Below, piece by piece: positions 47,199 to 59,100 of a DNA stretch of 64,000 nt. A model generated the notes under the pieces. The model worked only from the letters and a program-made list of their open reading frames with translations, was not told the DNA's origin and ran no database searches. Both the position numbers and the translations under genes were made by a program. How positions within the stretch are numbered: the first letter of the stretch is position 1; every line of letters begins with the position of its first letter. This DNA is from Gautieria morchelliformis (lineage: Eukaryota > Basidiomycota > Agaricomycetes > Gomphales > Gomphaceae): the NCBI GenBank assembly GCA_015179125.1, contig WHVA01000538.1:1-64000 (forward strand). The letters run 5' to 3'.

Positions 47199-49049
47199 TG
47201 TCAAGATTGGATTTTGGGCGTTAATATCACATGTTAGTGGTGAATGCCCGAATAGCGTGTGCGATCTAGCGAATCGCCCAGCGAACAGTACCGAAGAGGT
47301 AAGAGTTAAGAAGTAAGAGGGTTACTCGAAAGGAATTCGCCCTGATCTACAGTCATAGCGAAATAGCCCATGGCACTTGACGATGTAACGTGCAAGGTGT
47401 CACGGAAAGGTTGTCTAAGTGGTGACAATCCTTTCGCCGGCAAAGGCACTCCTTCGGAGCCCTTCGCTGACAGCACAGAAAATAACTTGAAGGCTAAGGT
47501 AACAAAGATGAAGTATGAGAACTCACCAGTGATGCCTAAGTCCTCTTCTGGTCGAAGATAGAAATCTACAGGAGAAGGCTCAAGACGATGGTCACAGCGA
47601 GGTCAAGTTTGCACAAGATGGACATATGATAATTAAACTGGAGAATATACATGCGAATGTAGACTACTTATACCGAATGCTCATACGGTGCTAGCGAATA
47701 GGAAAGAGGCCATCTAGAGTCAGGGTTGGATAGGGGTGCGTGGTCAGGATACATAATAGATGGAATAGACATCCAATAGAATGGAAGAGGGGTGCGAACA
47801 TGAAACGACAGAGAGGGAAGAAGGCGAAGGCCCCTATGTACGAAAACACGCCTTGGAACCTGCATATACACCACCCTGCACGGACTCTTCATCTGCTGGG
47901 TTGGTCCCACATGACCTATGGGTAGGATGCCCCGCGAATGCATTCTGGACATAGGAACACCCAAAGGGGGTTGAGTTGAGAAGATGATGGGACCAGTGAT
48001 GAACCATCAATCTGGGTAAAGGATGTCGATCGTGTTTGATGGCGTGCCTGCTGGCGAATGATGCAAGTAGCGAATGGTCATATGGCGAATGTGGCGAATG
48101 GCGAATGGAGCGAGGAGTGAATGGAGCGAGGAGTGAATGGAGCGAGGAGTGAATGGAGCGAGGAGTGAATGGAGCGAGGAGTGAATGGAGCGAGGAGTGA
48201 ATGGAGCGAGGAGTGAATGGAGCGAGGAGTGAATGGAGCGAGGAGTGAATGGAGCGAGGAGTGAATGGAGCGAGGAGTGAATGGAGCGAGGAGTGAATGG
48301 AGCGAGGAGTGAATGGAGCGAGGAGTGAATGGAGCGAGGAGTGAATGGAGCGAGGAGTGAATGGAGCGAGGAGTGAATGGAGCGAGGAGTGAATGGAGCG
48401 AGGAGTGAATGGAGCGAGGAGTGAATGGAGCGAGGAGTGAATGGAGCGAAGACACGCGAACATGGAAGAGTGGTGAAAGGGACAACAGGGATAGCTGGGT
48501 ACAAGAAATAAATGAGTCATGACAGCCTGCACCTCGTTGCAATGCATGATAGGACCAGTGATGAACCAACAATCCAGGTAAAGGATGTTGATTGTGTTCG
48601 ATGGCATGGCTACTGGAAAATGATGCAAGTAGCGAGTGGCCAGTTGGCGAATGTGGCGAATAGTGAATGGGGCAAGGAGCGAATGGAGCGAAGCCGAGCG
48701 AACATGGGAAAGTGGTGAAAGGGAAAACAGGGATAGCTTGATACAAGAAATGAATGTGTCATGACAACTGTGTAGTGAAAACTTCAGCGAAGCTAATTTG
48801 TCCTGCGCTGCAGTGGTGCGAGTCCCATTGAGTCCAACCTGCATGGAGGCTGCAACTGACACTATCCGAATGCATCCTGAGCATGTGGGTCTGGTGTGCT
48901 GGCAGGAATGATGCAAATAGTGAATGCGAAAGCAGTATGGCAATGAATATTTTGGCAAGATATTCGCTGGTTCAGGAAGTCGTTCGCTGGTTCGGGAAGT
49001 CATTCGCCTTGTGCTGAGGGATGATTCGCAGAATAAATGAATCATGACA
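47199..49049. mobile_element. Solo LTR-like element (1851 bp) containing a minisatellite
   Basis: It begins TGTCAAGATTGG and ends GAATCATGACA, flanked by CCCTC (47194-47198 and 49050-49054). The empty site is visible at 7811-7824 and 34102-34115. Inside, a segment of about 110 bases occurs twice (47995-48105 and 48550-48665) around the 16-bp array. No gag or pol is present. The long minus-strand ORFs over this interval come from the array and are not genes. Confidence 0.85.
48105..48449. repeat. 16-bp minisatellite, 21 identical copies plus a partial one
   Basis: The unit ATGGAGCGAGGAGTGA fills 48105-48440 exactly 21 times by eye without a single change, followed by a partial unit. Because 16 is not a multiple of 3, every frame stays open and yields the same 16-residue peptide repeat (APFTPRSIHSSLHSLL on the minus strand). 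Confidence 0.95.
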
Positions 49050-49760
49050 CCCTCTTCTTTCATCACACCACGGTCCGGCCTGGATACTGTGGGAATTCAT
49101 GTTATGGGTGCATATAAATTTTTAGACTCTGTTTTGGGCTTAGCTTGGCTTATATTGCCTCACGCTGTGGATAGCGGAACCACTGAAAACCTTTAGTTTC
49201 AACCCTTGACATTTCAGTGGCTAAATCACTGCGTTCTGTGCACAATCCACTGAGTTTCTGAGATAAATCCACTGAATTGTTTTCAGTGGAAAAGTGTTCA
49301 TACCCGTGAGTTTATTTCAGTGCCCATATCATGTAATTTCAGTGAATTATTATGGTATTTCCATGTTTAAATCATTGGATTTAGGTAATAATATCATACA
49401 AATTCAGTGTTTATATCATAGACACTATAATGAGTTATCACCGAGGTTTCATGGCGTAATCACAGAATGTCGGGTCAAATACACCAATAACTCAGCGTAA
49501 CAAGAGTGGAAATACCCATGGGTGGCTCACCGCATTCCAGAGAATGTAGCACTGAAATATGGGGCAATATCATTGCATTTTCCAGACAAGTACCACCGAC
49601 ACTCAGTGATTTATTCGCTGTTTTTCATTTGTTAGAGCCTGAGCTAGAAGGCGGATTTTCTATGACTTATGCACCCAAAGCCAGTGGAAGATCCAATGAA
49701 ATGTAATGAAAATAGCAGTCTATTTCAGGATAATATTCTAGTAATAACAGGTATATAAGA

Positions 49761-50485
49761 TGTAAAATATTATGATATTCCAGAAACGATACTAATGACA
49801 TCATCGAGACCAGTATCTAAGATATGCCGACGTGACCCAATCACGATCCCCAGAACCTATGCCTTCATCTATACTCAGCCACACACAGATATCCCCGAAC
49901 TCCCCGACTCGCATATACACGACGCCGGACCAATACATTATCACGCACGTGCACAGGGCACGCCAAGTCGATCAGCATCATATTACATATGTCGATCCCA
50001 TCAATCTCGATCGAGAGACCGACCCGGGACACAAATCCCCGCTTAGACACCAATTCAATTGGGACCGAGACACGATATATATCCGATCGTCCCTGAGCAG
50101 CTCTGGCCGCAGCTCCATGATTTCCCCTATATATCACGCAAATGTCCCTCCACACCATCGCCTTATGTACAACAAATCCTTAGCATTCCCTTGTAACATT
50201 CATTCGAGAGTTCACTCCAGACTATACTCCACACCCCCCTATATCTCTGCATCACATACCGTACGTATCGTATCGACGCCGAGTCCTTTCCGGTAGTTAA
50301 ATAGTATAGACAAATGTAACTGTCGAACAAGAATAACAATAGTTTTACCTCTCCACCATCTCAAGATTCCTGATTGAAATAGTCCTCGTAGTACAAACTG
50401 TCCTCTCAGAATTCAGACCTCTACTCGATTCAGCTCCACTCGAAGCTTGAATAAAACCCAAACACATTTACAGCAACTCTCAACA
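49761..50485. mobile_element. Possible older solo LTR (725 bp) inside the CACTA-like element
   Basis: It begins TGTAAAATATT and ends ACTCTCAACA, with 5-bp flanks TAAGA and TAAAA (one mismatch). Its length and C-rich strand resemble the solo LTR at 17238, but the termini differ. The imperfect duplication makes this tentative. Confidence 0.35.
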
Positions 50486-52864
50486 TAAAATACCTGCCAA
50501 GATTGAATTTCTATGGAGATACCACTGCATTTCAGCATCTGGCAGGTCGGGGAAGGCAGCCGCGAGCGGGGCATGTGGCTAGCCTGTGATATCGCAGCGG
50601 GTGCGGCTGCGGGCTGTTGTTGGGGAACGGCTACCGAGGCATGCTGCAGCTGCCAGTGCAGATCCCATACAGCTTCAGGATGTGCATCTCGTTGACTGAT
50701 GCCGCAGGCGACGCGAGCACCTCCACGAAGCGTGTGACAAGCGCCACAATGCACACACGCTGCATCTATAACAACATCAAAGTCTAACATGCGCAGAAAG
50801 AAAACAGCAGGCAATGCACCTGAGCAGAAACACACCACAGAACGCACCCATCACGAAGAAGCACTCAGGCACATACCTCAGGATCCAGTGCCGCTTGCAG
50901 ACACTAGCAAGACATGTGTCAGGCAAACTATCCCACATGCACCTTTGCGAAGAACATGTCCCCCAGCTCAACACACAGTTCCGAGGTTGCACAAGCAAGG
51001 TCAGCAGCTTGAGCAATGATGAGCTTGTAAAGATGAAGAATGGTATCTGGTGTAGGAGCACTGACAGATGTGTCGGGGATGATATTGGACAGGGACTCAA
51101 GAGATATGTCCGGTGGAATGGATATGTGAAGAGACAGAAGCCCTGGTTGCAACGGCGGAGGAGAGACTCATCTGGAATTTGAGGAGAGGGTTCCTCGTCA
51201 ACCTCGCCATTCAATTAGAATTGACAATTTTAAAGCACCAGTTGGCACCGCACGTACCACTGTGGCGCTGTAATCCGATGGACTCTCAAATGAGAAAGTG
51301 GTGCATGATTCAGGCTTGGAGCTCGTGCTTTGATTGGTGATGTGTTGGGCCACTGAAAATGGGTGTTAGCCATTTCTAACAGAAATACAAATGAGCATAA
51401 ATGGAGAAAAGGGAATGTAACAGTCTGGGCTAAGTGTAATAGCCGTAACGTACCACTTCCTACATCGTTCCAGTCACTCCCAAGACCTAAGTCAATGCTC
51501 CCCAGTCCCATAACAGCTTGCATCAGCTCTTTGTCATCACATTTGCTTTACTGTGCACATACCTCCATTCTGCTGCTTTTTTTTCCACCTCCAAGGTCAC
51601 TCACGACACCTGTGCATCATCTGCTAACCTACGGGCGGCGATCTTAGAGAAAACGACGTCAAGGCTGAAGAGGTCCATGGGGTGGTAAAACGGGGTTCCC
51701 AGGAGAATCTCAGGTGACATGAATGCGTTGGTACCACAAAACCACAAAAAAAAATAAAAGATAAAAAATAAAAAAATCAACATCACACAATGAGGGAAAC
51801 GGTATGAGGAAGCAGAAACTGAAATGCAAATGCACCAAGATGCCCCCGGTCGGTGTGGATCTCAAAACAAAAGACAGGCTGCCAGAGGGGTGGTGGTAGT
51901 AAGGAAAAAAAAAACCACATGACCTGACATTTGACGCGTTGTGGGTGTGTGTGTGACACAGTGTGTTTTGAGTCTGTCCAGCCTGCGACACTTAACATGC
52001 ATGCGACAACAAGTCAAGTCTGCTGCTTGTACTGCAACAAATTGATGTCATAAGACCGAGCGTGGAAACATCGACTCCAAGGACTGCATACCATTTGACA
52101 GTTGACGGTGAGCTCATATTTTTACCTTTCAAAATTTAATTGCTGATCACCTCAACCTACTCATAATACAGGCAATAACTCTAATTCACCATCACAATCA
52201 GTCCCTGTGTCTCACCACCCTCATGAATTACCGCATCACCCTGCCGACATAACCCCACCCAAGCTTCACCTCTGCCTTGTCTTCAAGAGAACAATATCCA
52301 TGACCCTCAAGAACCTGTAGGACTTTGAAATGAGGAGGAACCCAAATATGATTGGATAGGAGACCTAGATACCATTGGAGATCAAGAACATGCAAGAGTG
52401 AGCTGCTTGGCAGAGATGCCGCTCAAGAAGTGGTGTCATATTTAACAATGCGCCCACTGGTGTTCATTAATCTCAATGCAAGCCTGCGTGCTGTGGGCCA
52501 GGTCTATGTTAGTAGCAAACGATGGGGGATTGTGGATTGCAGCGGGGACTACGTGCGGATGGTGTTTGAGGACAGTGAGGAAGATGCTGTTTAGGCACAT
52601 AGTGAGTGTTGTGAGGTTTTGGTTGATTTTCATTTCCTTACCATGGTGTTTTCAGTGCCATTATCACTTCCTCTCTCCCCTATATCCAGTGCCCAGTCAT
52701 GGAATTTCACCTACCGACTCAATGACATCCAGCGTTCCTCGTCCATTATTTTCCTCGCCGACCACACAGATTTTCAGTGAAGTTTTTGTGGACTTTTCAT
52801 CGATGTTACTTCCTTTTTTTTTCTGTGACTATATCCTGGAGTTCCCATGCCTTGTTCACTGAAA
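50486..52864. other. Interior of the CACTA-like element, no supported gene
   Basis: Short ORFs occur on both strands with simple A-rich and GT-rich tracts (51740-51775, 51940-51965). No motif of a CACTA transposase, helicase or host gene was recognised. A plus-strand ORF at 52352-52594 and a minus-strand one at 50928-51152 are the most protein-like, but cannot be assigned. Confidence 0.3.
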
Positions 52865-54007
52865 TTTCAGGAGGCTGTGCATGTAAATTACTAGTGCATG
52901 TTGCACTGAAATGTCATTAAAATATCATGGAAATTTTCAATGCCTAAACCACCTAAAATACTTCAGTGATAATTTCAGTGAACATATTTATTGAAAGTTT
53001 TTCAGTGGATTTTCATTGGGTCCTGTTTCAGTGGCAGAAGCAGCGAAAATTGAAATCCAGTGGGTTGGCCTATATGTTTTCAATGGTTCCACTATCCACA
53101 GTGCTCATCCATATGCGCCTCTTCCGATCGTTAGCGAATGAGGAGTATCTATTGCATCATGAAGCCTGAGAAGAGAACAGCAATGCCTTTATGACTGCTT
53201 GGTGCTTTTAACTAACAGTCACAGGCTATAAGAAGTGCTCGAATACTTCAAATTGCCCTTGATGTCAAGTCTCACAGAGCTTGAAGCCTTGGGGTCTGGC
53301 CATTTTTCAAAATCGAACTGCTGTGATAGGTATTCGCCGAGTGCTTAAGCTTTTTGTGCTGACCAGAATCTTCTAGAGCTTTGACCATATGCCAAACCTA
53401 GTACCGTGCTAGCGCCCCTTAATGAGCCCTTATTTTAACTTGCTAGCATTGTTATTCTGGTGAGCAGGCAATCTGTGTCAGCAAGAACAGCGAGTAGGTT
53501 CAAATGGCTTTTGAACTTTCGTTGTAGTGAGTGCTGAACCCTCTACCTTACAGTGCTCCCTCGTGTATCAAATTTAAGCCTGTAAGTCTCTGGGTTCAAG
53601 TGCGAAATTCACTTTACAACAGTCATTGCAAGGTTTATATTCTGGGGTGGATATCTGGCAGAAAGTAGGAATTGCCAGGCTTTTATTGGACTGGTACTAT
53701 TTTAGTTGTTCTGATATTCAGGTCATGGGCTATCTGAGGCCAGAAACGCAAAATTGCCTTCACACTTCCTATTATACAGGTGATCATTGTCGTCCTATTC
53801 CCTTACCTGACCAGAATTGGACTTACTTCCATCTCATGTCTGTCCTGGTTTGTTTCTCTCAAAGATTGTGTCCCAGCTCATAGTGTCATAGTCGCTGATG
53901 TTACGACACTCCCAATACCAAACCTCCAAAGCTGTTTTATTACCAGGAACGACAATATCACCATTTTGTGGGATTATGTTATCATACTGGGTTTCGAGAC
54001 CGGTGAG

Positions 54008-54775
54008 CAGGGCTGTCCACGAGTCCAGGTTCCTGCAGGTGACTCACAGTTCAACCTGTGATTTTAACCTGCAGATCCAACTCCCACAAGTCCAGGTGAC
54101 CTGGCACCTAAAAACCTGCCAAGTCCAGGTTTGGCCTTTGGAATTCCACAGGTGACTCGCAGACCTGCAAGCCTTAAATGCCAAGAATTCATGTCATTTA
54201 CATGTCATTCAACTACTATAACCTCCTTCTGGAGTAGAGAAGTTGGTCATCTCAGGTATCTGCAAGTATGCCGGTTCCTCCACAATGGATTACAGGGTTG
54301 ACTTCCTTAACTACTAGACAATTGAATAGAGACCTGAAACACAGAAAGAAAAAACACGAACTGGTAGAGAACTCGCAGGTGATCTATGAGTATGCCTGTT
54401 CCTCCACACCGATGTGGCGGCATTGTTGCCCACTGATTGACCTATGTAGGGTCATCAGTTGTGCAGACCTGCGAGTCCGAACAGACCATGTGACTCGCTG
54501 TCTGTTCATATGATCTGCACCTGGCCAGGGACCTGGGCCGTGTCTTTCCATGGAGGAGGGCCGTCCCCACGGGAGGAGATGCATCATGCACTCGCACAGG
54601 GTGAGTCAGCTCGGAATAATCCAGCAAGTCACTGCAAGTCACCCGCAGGTTTAACCTGTGGGTCCAAGTCAACCTGCAGAAAAACTCAGGTCAAGTCCAG
54701 GTTCCACTTCTGGAAGCTTCAAAACCTGCGAGTCCAAGTCCAGGTAGCCTGCAGGTTGACTCGTGGACAGCCCTG
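54008..54775. mobile_element. hAT-like MITE (768 bp)
   Basis: Terminal inverted repeats begin CAGGGCTGTCCACGAGTC at both ends, flanked by a perfect 8-bp duplication CCGGTGAG (54000-54007 and 54776-54783). The CAGGG ends and 8-bp target are hAT hallmarks. Short motifs such as GTCCAGGT, ACCTGCAGGT and GACTCGCAG recur in both orientations near each end, likely transposase-binding sites. It has no coding capacity. Confidence 0.9.
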
Positions 54776-54816
54776 CCGGTGAGCGATAAGCCTGGCATGT
54801 GCTGCAGCTTGCTAAC

Positions 54817-55340
54817 TGTTGTAAGTAGCGCAGCAGCTAGAGTATAAGGAGCTCAGTGAAGGGTAGTTCACTGAGCCTGTGTCATTATCATACCTAGAGT
54901 ATAAGGAGCTACAACAATAGGTGAGCTACCATGCATCTAGGTCTGGATTGCAATGGTTGGGAAAATGATGGCAATTTCCCATTGTCATAGGTAAGGGTTG
55001 TCATCCTCCTCAGCTACGTGTAGTGTACAGTAGTGTGTTCGATGTGTTTTAATTCATCAAATACAATGTCTCTGGACTTCATTAGTTTTTGAGGGTGAGG
55101 TATCCACACCTTGTAAGCTTTGGAGTTGTCAAAATAGCCCACAAAAATTCCTTCAATCAATTTGTATTCTCCTTTCTTCCTTGTGGCTTTTGGAATCAGT
55201 GCCCAACATTTTGATCCATATATGTGTAACCTGTCAAGTCTAGGCCTAGTCTTCCAAAAGGCCGCCTAAGGTGACTTGTTTATTTTTGTGTGTAATATTT
55301 GGTTTTTGATGAAGTTGACTGTGTGTACACCTGATACCCA
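54817..55340 (-). mobile_element. Copia integrase remnant in unit C
   Basis: It matches 9097-9650 from the same left edge (TGTTGTAAGTAG), including the integrase C-terminal segment. It stops at about 55340, where the sequence switches to inverted gene X flank. The rest of the copia element is missing. Confidence 0.75.
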
Positions 55341-55344
55341 GAAT

Positions 55345-55514
55345 TGTTTGCTGAGTTGAGAACTGTGAGTGCATGAAAAACCATGGCGACAGGATCTTGC
55401 GGGAACCTATTATGTCCAATACTTGCAAAGTCTATTCCTGCCGAGGGGTATATACACGTCCACACATTTTTCACCCAGAATAATAACCCTGGAGTCCATC
55501 GTGTAGATCAGGCC
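55345..55514 (-). pseudogene. Inverted fragment of gene X and its upstream region
   Basis: Read on the minus strand this matches 13385-13510. It includes the hydrophobic ORF's first codons, here with the initiating ATG changed to ATA, and breaks off after about 20 codons at the inversion junction. The rest of the inverted unit continues at 63263. Confidence 0.55.
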
Positions 55515-55581
55515 TGTAAGGGAAACCCTAGCTGGCTGTGGAGATCACACTACCACACAACTGACAAGGGGAAATCCGAAG

Positions 55582-55805
55582 TATGTATAAATGAACAGAG
55601 TAACAAGAGAGGGGATTCTTGTTGATATTTCTGAGTTTGCGAGTGGTATCGAGTCATCGGCATATCAAGTAGCCGAGCCGTGACTGACAAATACAGTAGT
55701 TTACATGTATTTGTTCCATCCATTTGTAAGCTGCCACAACACCAAGTCGGTGCTGTCCCTTTCCCTTGTGTCCTCTCTCCTCAAAAATTCCAACAATTCT
55801 CACTT
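55582..55805. mobile_element. 224-bp insertion in the gypsy 3' LTR with 19-bp direct repeats
   Basis: The LTR segment GACAAGGGGAAATCCGAAG (55563-55581) recurs with one change at 55806-55824, bounding 224 bases absent from the other LTRs. A long target duplication suggests retroposition. There is no poly(A). A stretch GGTATCGAGTC vaguely recalls a tRNA B-box, so a SINE-like origin is possible. Confidence 0.5.
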
Positions 55806-56199
55806 GACAAGGGGAAATCTGAAGAGAAAAGTCTAAGGACCCCCAATGTCAGTGAGCCCATATTATACTACGCTCCACAGCCAGGGACAACACTTGGCAC
55901 TCACCATCAACCCTGCATCCCCCTGACCTCCCTGACCTTTGATCGACCCTTGATGCCACCTATTATGCGAGTTGCTTGACTTCCGATACTGTTCCAAGAG
56001 TGGAAGTTGGAAATTGGAGTGGAATTGGCAAAGCGAACAGAGCTGGTGGAAGTTCTCCCAGAAGCGGAATCATTTCTGAAAGTGGAGTCGGAGATGGAAT
56101 CGGAACTGGGTGTGGTGTCGGAACTGGAAATGGAAAACAGGGTGTCCCCTGACATCACCCCCCCTCTAGTGTGCTGCATCCTCGAAGCATGGGACACAA

Positions 56200-59100
56200 G
56201 CGATTGAAAGGCCAGCTAATGGATTCGGCAGGGGGCACCAGGGTGTGTCCTATAGAACTCACGGAGTTTGTCTGGAGCAGAAAAATCTTGCTCCGGGACC
56301 CACGAATTCTCCTCATATCCATACCCTTCCCATTTCACGAGGAATTAGAGTTGTCCTCACACAAACCGGCTGTCTAGGATCCGTTCCACCACATAGTGCT
56401 CTTCCCCATCTACAATTGCTGGTGGAGGTGGCGGACGAGCCTTCCGACCTGGAATTGGGTCCTCAAGCGCAGGGAGCAACCTCACTACATTGAAGATGGG
56501 GTGGAGGCGGGATATGGAGTTTGGAAGTCACAGGCGGTACACATTCCATCCGACCCTCCGCATCACTGTGAAGGGCCCCAGGTAGCGGTGGGCAAGCTTC
56601 TGTGAAGGGCGTGTGGTGCGGATGTCACTTGCATCTAAGTACACCTTGTCTCTGACTTGGTACTCCGGGGCAGGAACCCGGTGCTGGTTGCAGTACCTTG
56701 CCATGTCGTCCTTGGCCTTTGCAAGGGCGGACTTGGCTTCCGAAAGGGTGGAGTCCATGCAGTCTTGGAACTCATTGACTGTCTCGAGTTGGGACTCTGC
56801 TTGGTGCGGCTCGAAGCCCATCTGCGGGTGTTGTCCAGAGTCGAGCATGAAGGGAATCTGCTGCGTGGCAGAATGTACATGGTTGTTGTATTGGAATTCC
56901 ACCAGTGGAAGTAGCTCGTCCCAGTCATCCTGCCGCTTGCTGACAAAGAGGCAGAGATATTGCTCCAGCTCCTGATTGACCCATTCCGTCTGTCCGTCAC
57001 CCTGTGGATGGTATGCCATGGTGGTAGCCAGCTTTATCCCAAGCAGGCGGTAGAGCTCTCGTGTCAGTTCCACGACAAACTGCAGACCACGGTCAGAAAT
57101 GACTTGCTTTGGGAGCCCATGCAACTTCCAGACATGCGCAAGGAACAGGCAGGCCACTCCGAGGGCTGTGATCATTGTGTGTGGAATGAAGTGGGACACC
57201 TTGCTTCCGAGTCCACGATGTTCATGATTGCGTCGTAGCCATGAGACTCTGGGAGTTCAATGATGAAGTCGACACTGATGGTGTCCCAGCGGGACTCCAG
57301 AATCAGGAGTGGAACAAGCTCCCTGATGGGCGGTGCCGCTGTGCTTTGGTCTGGAGACAAAGGTTGCATGTCTTCACATACTGCCCAATGTAGCGGGACA
57401 TCTGAGGCCACCAGTAATTCCGAGCCACTAACTCCAGTGTCTTCCACATGCCAGCATGTCCCATGACTCAGGTGTCATGGTGTTAGGACACAATGCGGCA
57501 GCGGAGGTCCGCCCCATCTGGAGCATAGACCTTGCCCCTGAAGTGGAGCAACCCATCACGTTCTGACCACTCCGCTGCCCGTACTAACTGTGAATGCCCT
57601 TTCCGCAGCTCCTCCACCGCCTTCACCACTGATAACTCCTTCCCTCCATCCCAGTACTGCCTCCGGATGTCTTGGAGCATTTCCGCTCCCGCCCCAACTG
57701 CAGTCACTCCTTCAAGGGCACAGATTGCAAAGAGGCTTGGGCGGAGCAATGTCATGTCAGCATTGTCTCCGCTTTTACTTCCATGATCCACACGGCGGGA
57801 TAGGGCATTGGGGTTGCCCATGGTGCGGCCGGGGCAGTGATGGAGCATGAAGTCGAACTGGGCAGGTGTAGGGACCACCATGCTTGTCGTCGGTTCAGCT
57901 TCTTGGACGTGCGGAAGTACTCAATGTTCTTGTGGTCTGTCCAGATCTCGAATGGACACAGAGCACCTTCAAGGAAGTGTTGCCACTCCTCCAGCGCTCG
58001 GATGATCACCAGCATTTCCTTGTCGTAGATCTCGTAATTCCGCTCCACCAGACTAAGGCTCTTGGAGAAGAAGGCAATCGGATGCCACCTGCCACCACCT
58101 TCCAATGACTTCTGTGACAAGACTGCTCCAGTGGCTGGGTCGGAAGAATCCGCCTTGACTCAATAGGGGCGAGAGTCATCGGGAAAGATCAGGACCAGGG
58201 CAGAAGCGATCAGCTCCTTGAGTTTGTCAAAGGAGGCCTGTTCTGGTTCCCCCCACTGCCATACAATGTCCTTCTTAGTGAGGTCAAAGAGGCCACGGGC
58301 ATGGCAGGAGAAGTCCTTGATGAACCACTGGTAGAAATTGACAAACCCAATGAAGGACTGGACCTCCTTCTTGTTCAACGGTACAGGCCATTCCGACACA
58401 CCGGAAACCTTGACTGGAAATGGACCTCCACCTTTCCTTCCGACACGATCACCCCAAGCTACTCTATCCACGTCCACTCAAATTCGCACTTCTCCGGTTT
58501 GAGACACAGATTGTACTCCTGGAGCCGTTCCAGCACTCTCCGCATGACCTCCCGATGTTCCGGCATTGTTTTCGTGAAGATGAGGATGTCATCAAGGTAG
58601 ATGCAGAAAACCCCTTCTGCTATCATGTCACGGAAGATGTCATTCATCATCGTCTGGAACGTGGCAGGACTGTTGGTGAGGCCAAAGAAAATGACCTGTG
58701 GCTCAAAGAGTCCTTGGTTGGTGCAGAAGGCGGCCTTCCACTCATCTCCCTCACGGATCCGAACATTGTTGAAACCCCAGCGGACATCCAGCTTAGTGAA
58801 GTACCTTGCACCGTGGAGTTGTGTGATCAGTTCAGAAATGAGTGGAATGGGGTGCCGGTTCTTGATTGTGATCGCATTCAAGGCCCGGTAATCCTGCACG
58901 AGTCTGAGTGAGCCATCCTTCTTCTTGATGAAGAACACCGGAGATGCCATTGGTGACTTGGAGGGATGGATCCTCCCTGTACGGAGGTTCTCTGCAAGGA
59001 ATGCATCGAGCTCTACCTGCTCCCTGGGCGACAGTGGGTAGACCTTGCAGTTGGTGGGCCTTGACCCCGGCTCCAACTCGATGGCATGGTCCCACAACTT

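Larger units (their letters stand above)
49163..53103. mobile_element. CACTA (En/Spm)-like non-autonomous DNA element
   Basis: The ends are CGCTGTGGATAGCGGAACC and, reverse-complemented, CACTGTGGATAGTGGAACC, continuing to about 28 bases with three mismatches. They are flanked by CTCA at 49159-49162 and 53104-53107. The empty site is GGCCTCATCCAC at 7919. TTTCAGTG repeats crowd both subterminal regions (49215-49410 and 52865-53070), as in CACTA elements. No transposase is recognised inside. ORFs at 50413-52600 look non-coding or badly decayed; 50928-51152 (minus) is helical and may be a remnant. Confidence 0.65.
36410..55340. repeat. Tandem segmental repeat, unit C (nuclease lost, many insertions)
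   Basis: Unit C follows gene X of unit B. Its backbone pieces are 36410-38106, 39707-40281, 44413-45417, 46133-47198, 49050-49162, 53104-53999 and 54776-55340. Between them lie two solo LTRs, a Harbinger element, a retroposon, a CACTA-like element and a hAT-like MITE. It holds one chimeric kinase gene instead of kinase 1, nuclease and kinase 2. Confidence 0.75.

Noticed and set aside
48105-48449. Possible CRISPR-like repeat array
   Set aside because: Units are contiguous with no spacers, in a eukaryotic genome.
47834-49066. Three overlapping long minus-strand ORFs (up to 410 codons) with a 16-residue repeat
   Set aside because: They are produced by the 16-bp minisatellite, which is open in every frame; the flanks have no coding features and lie in a solo LTR.
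50413-51214. ORFs of 120-145 codons on both strands inside the CACTA-like element
   Set aside because: No recognisable motif, Cys-rich antisense composition; only noted as a possible remnant.
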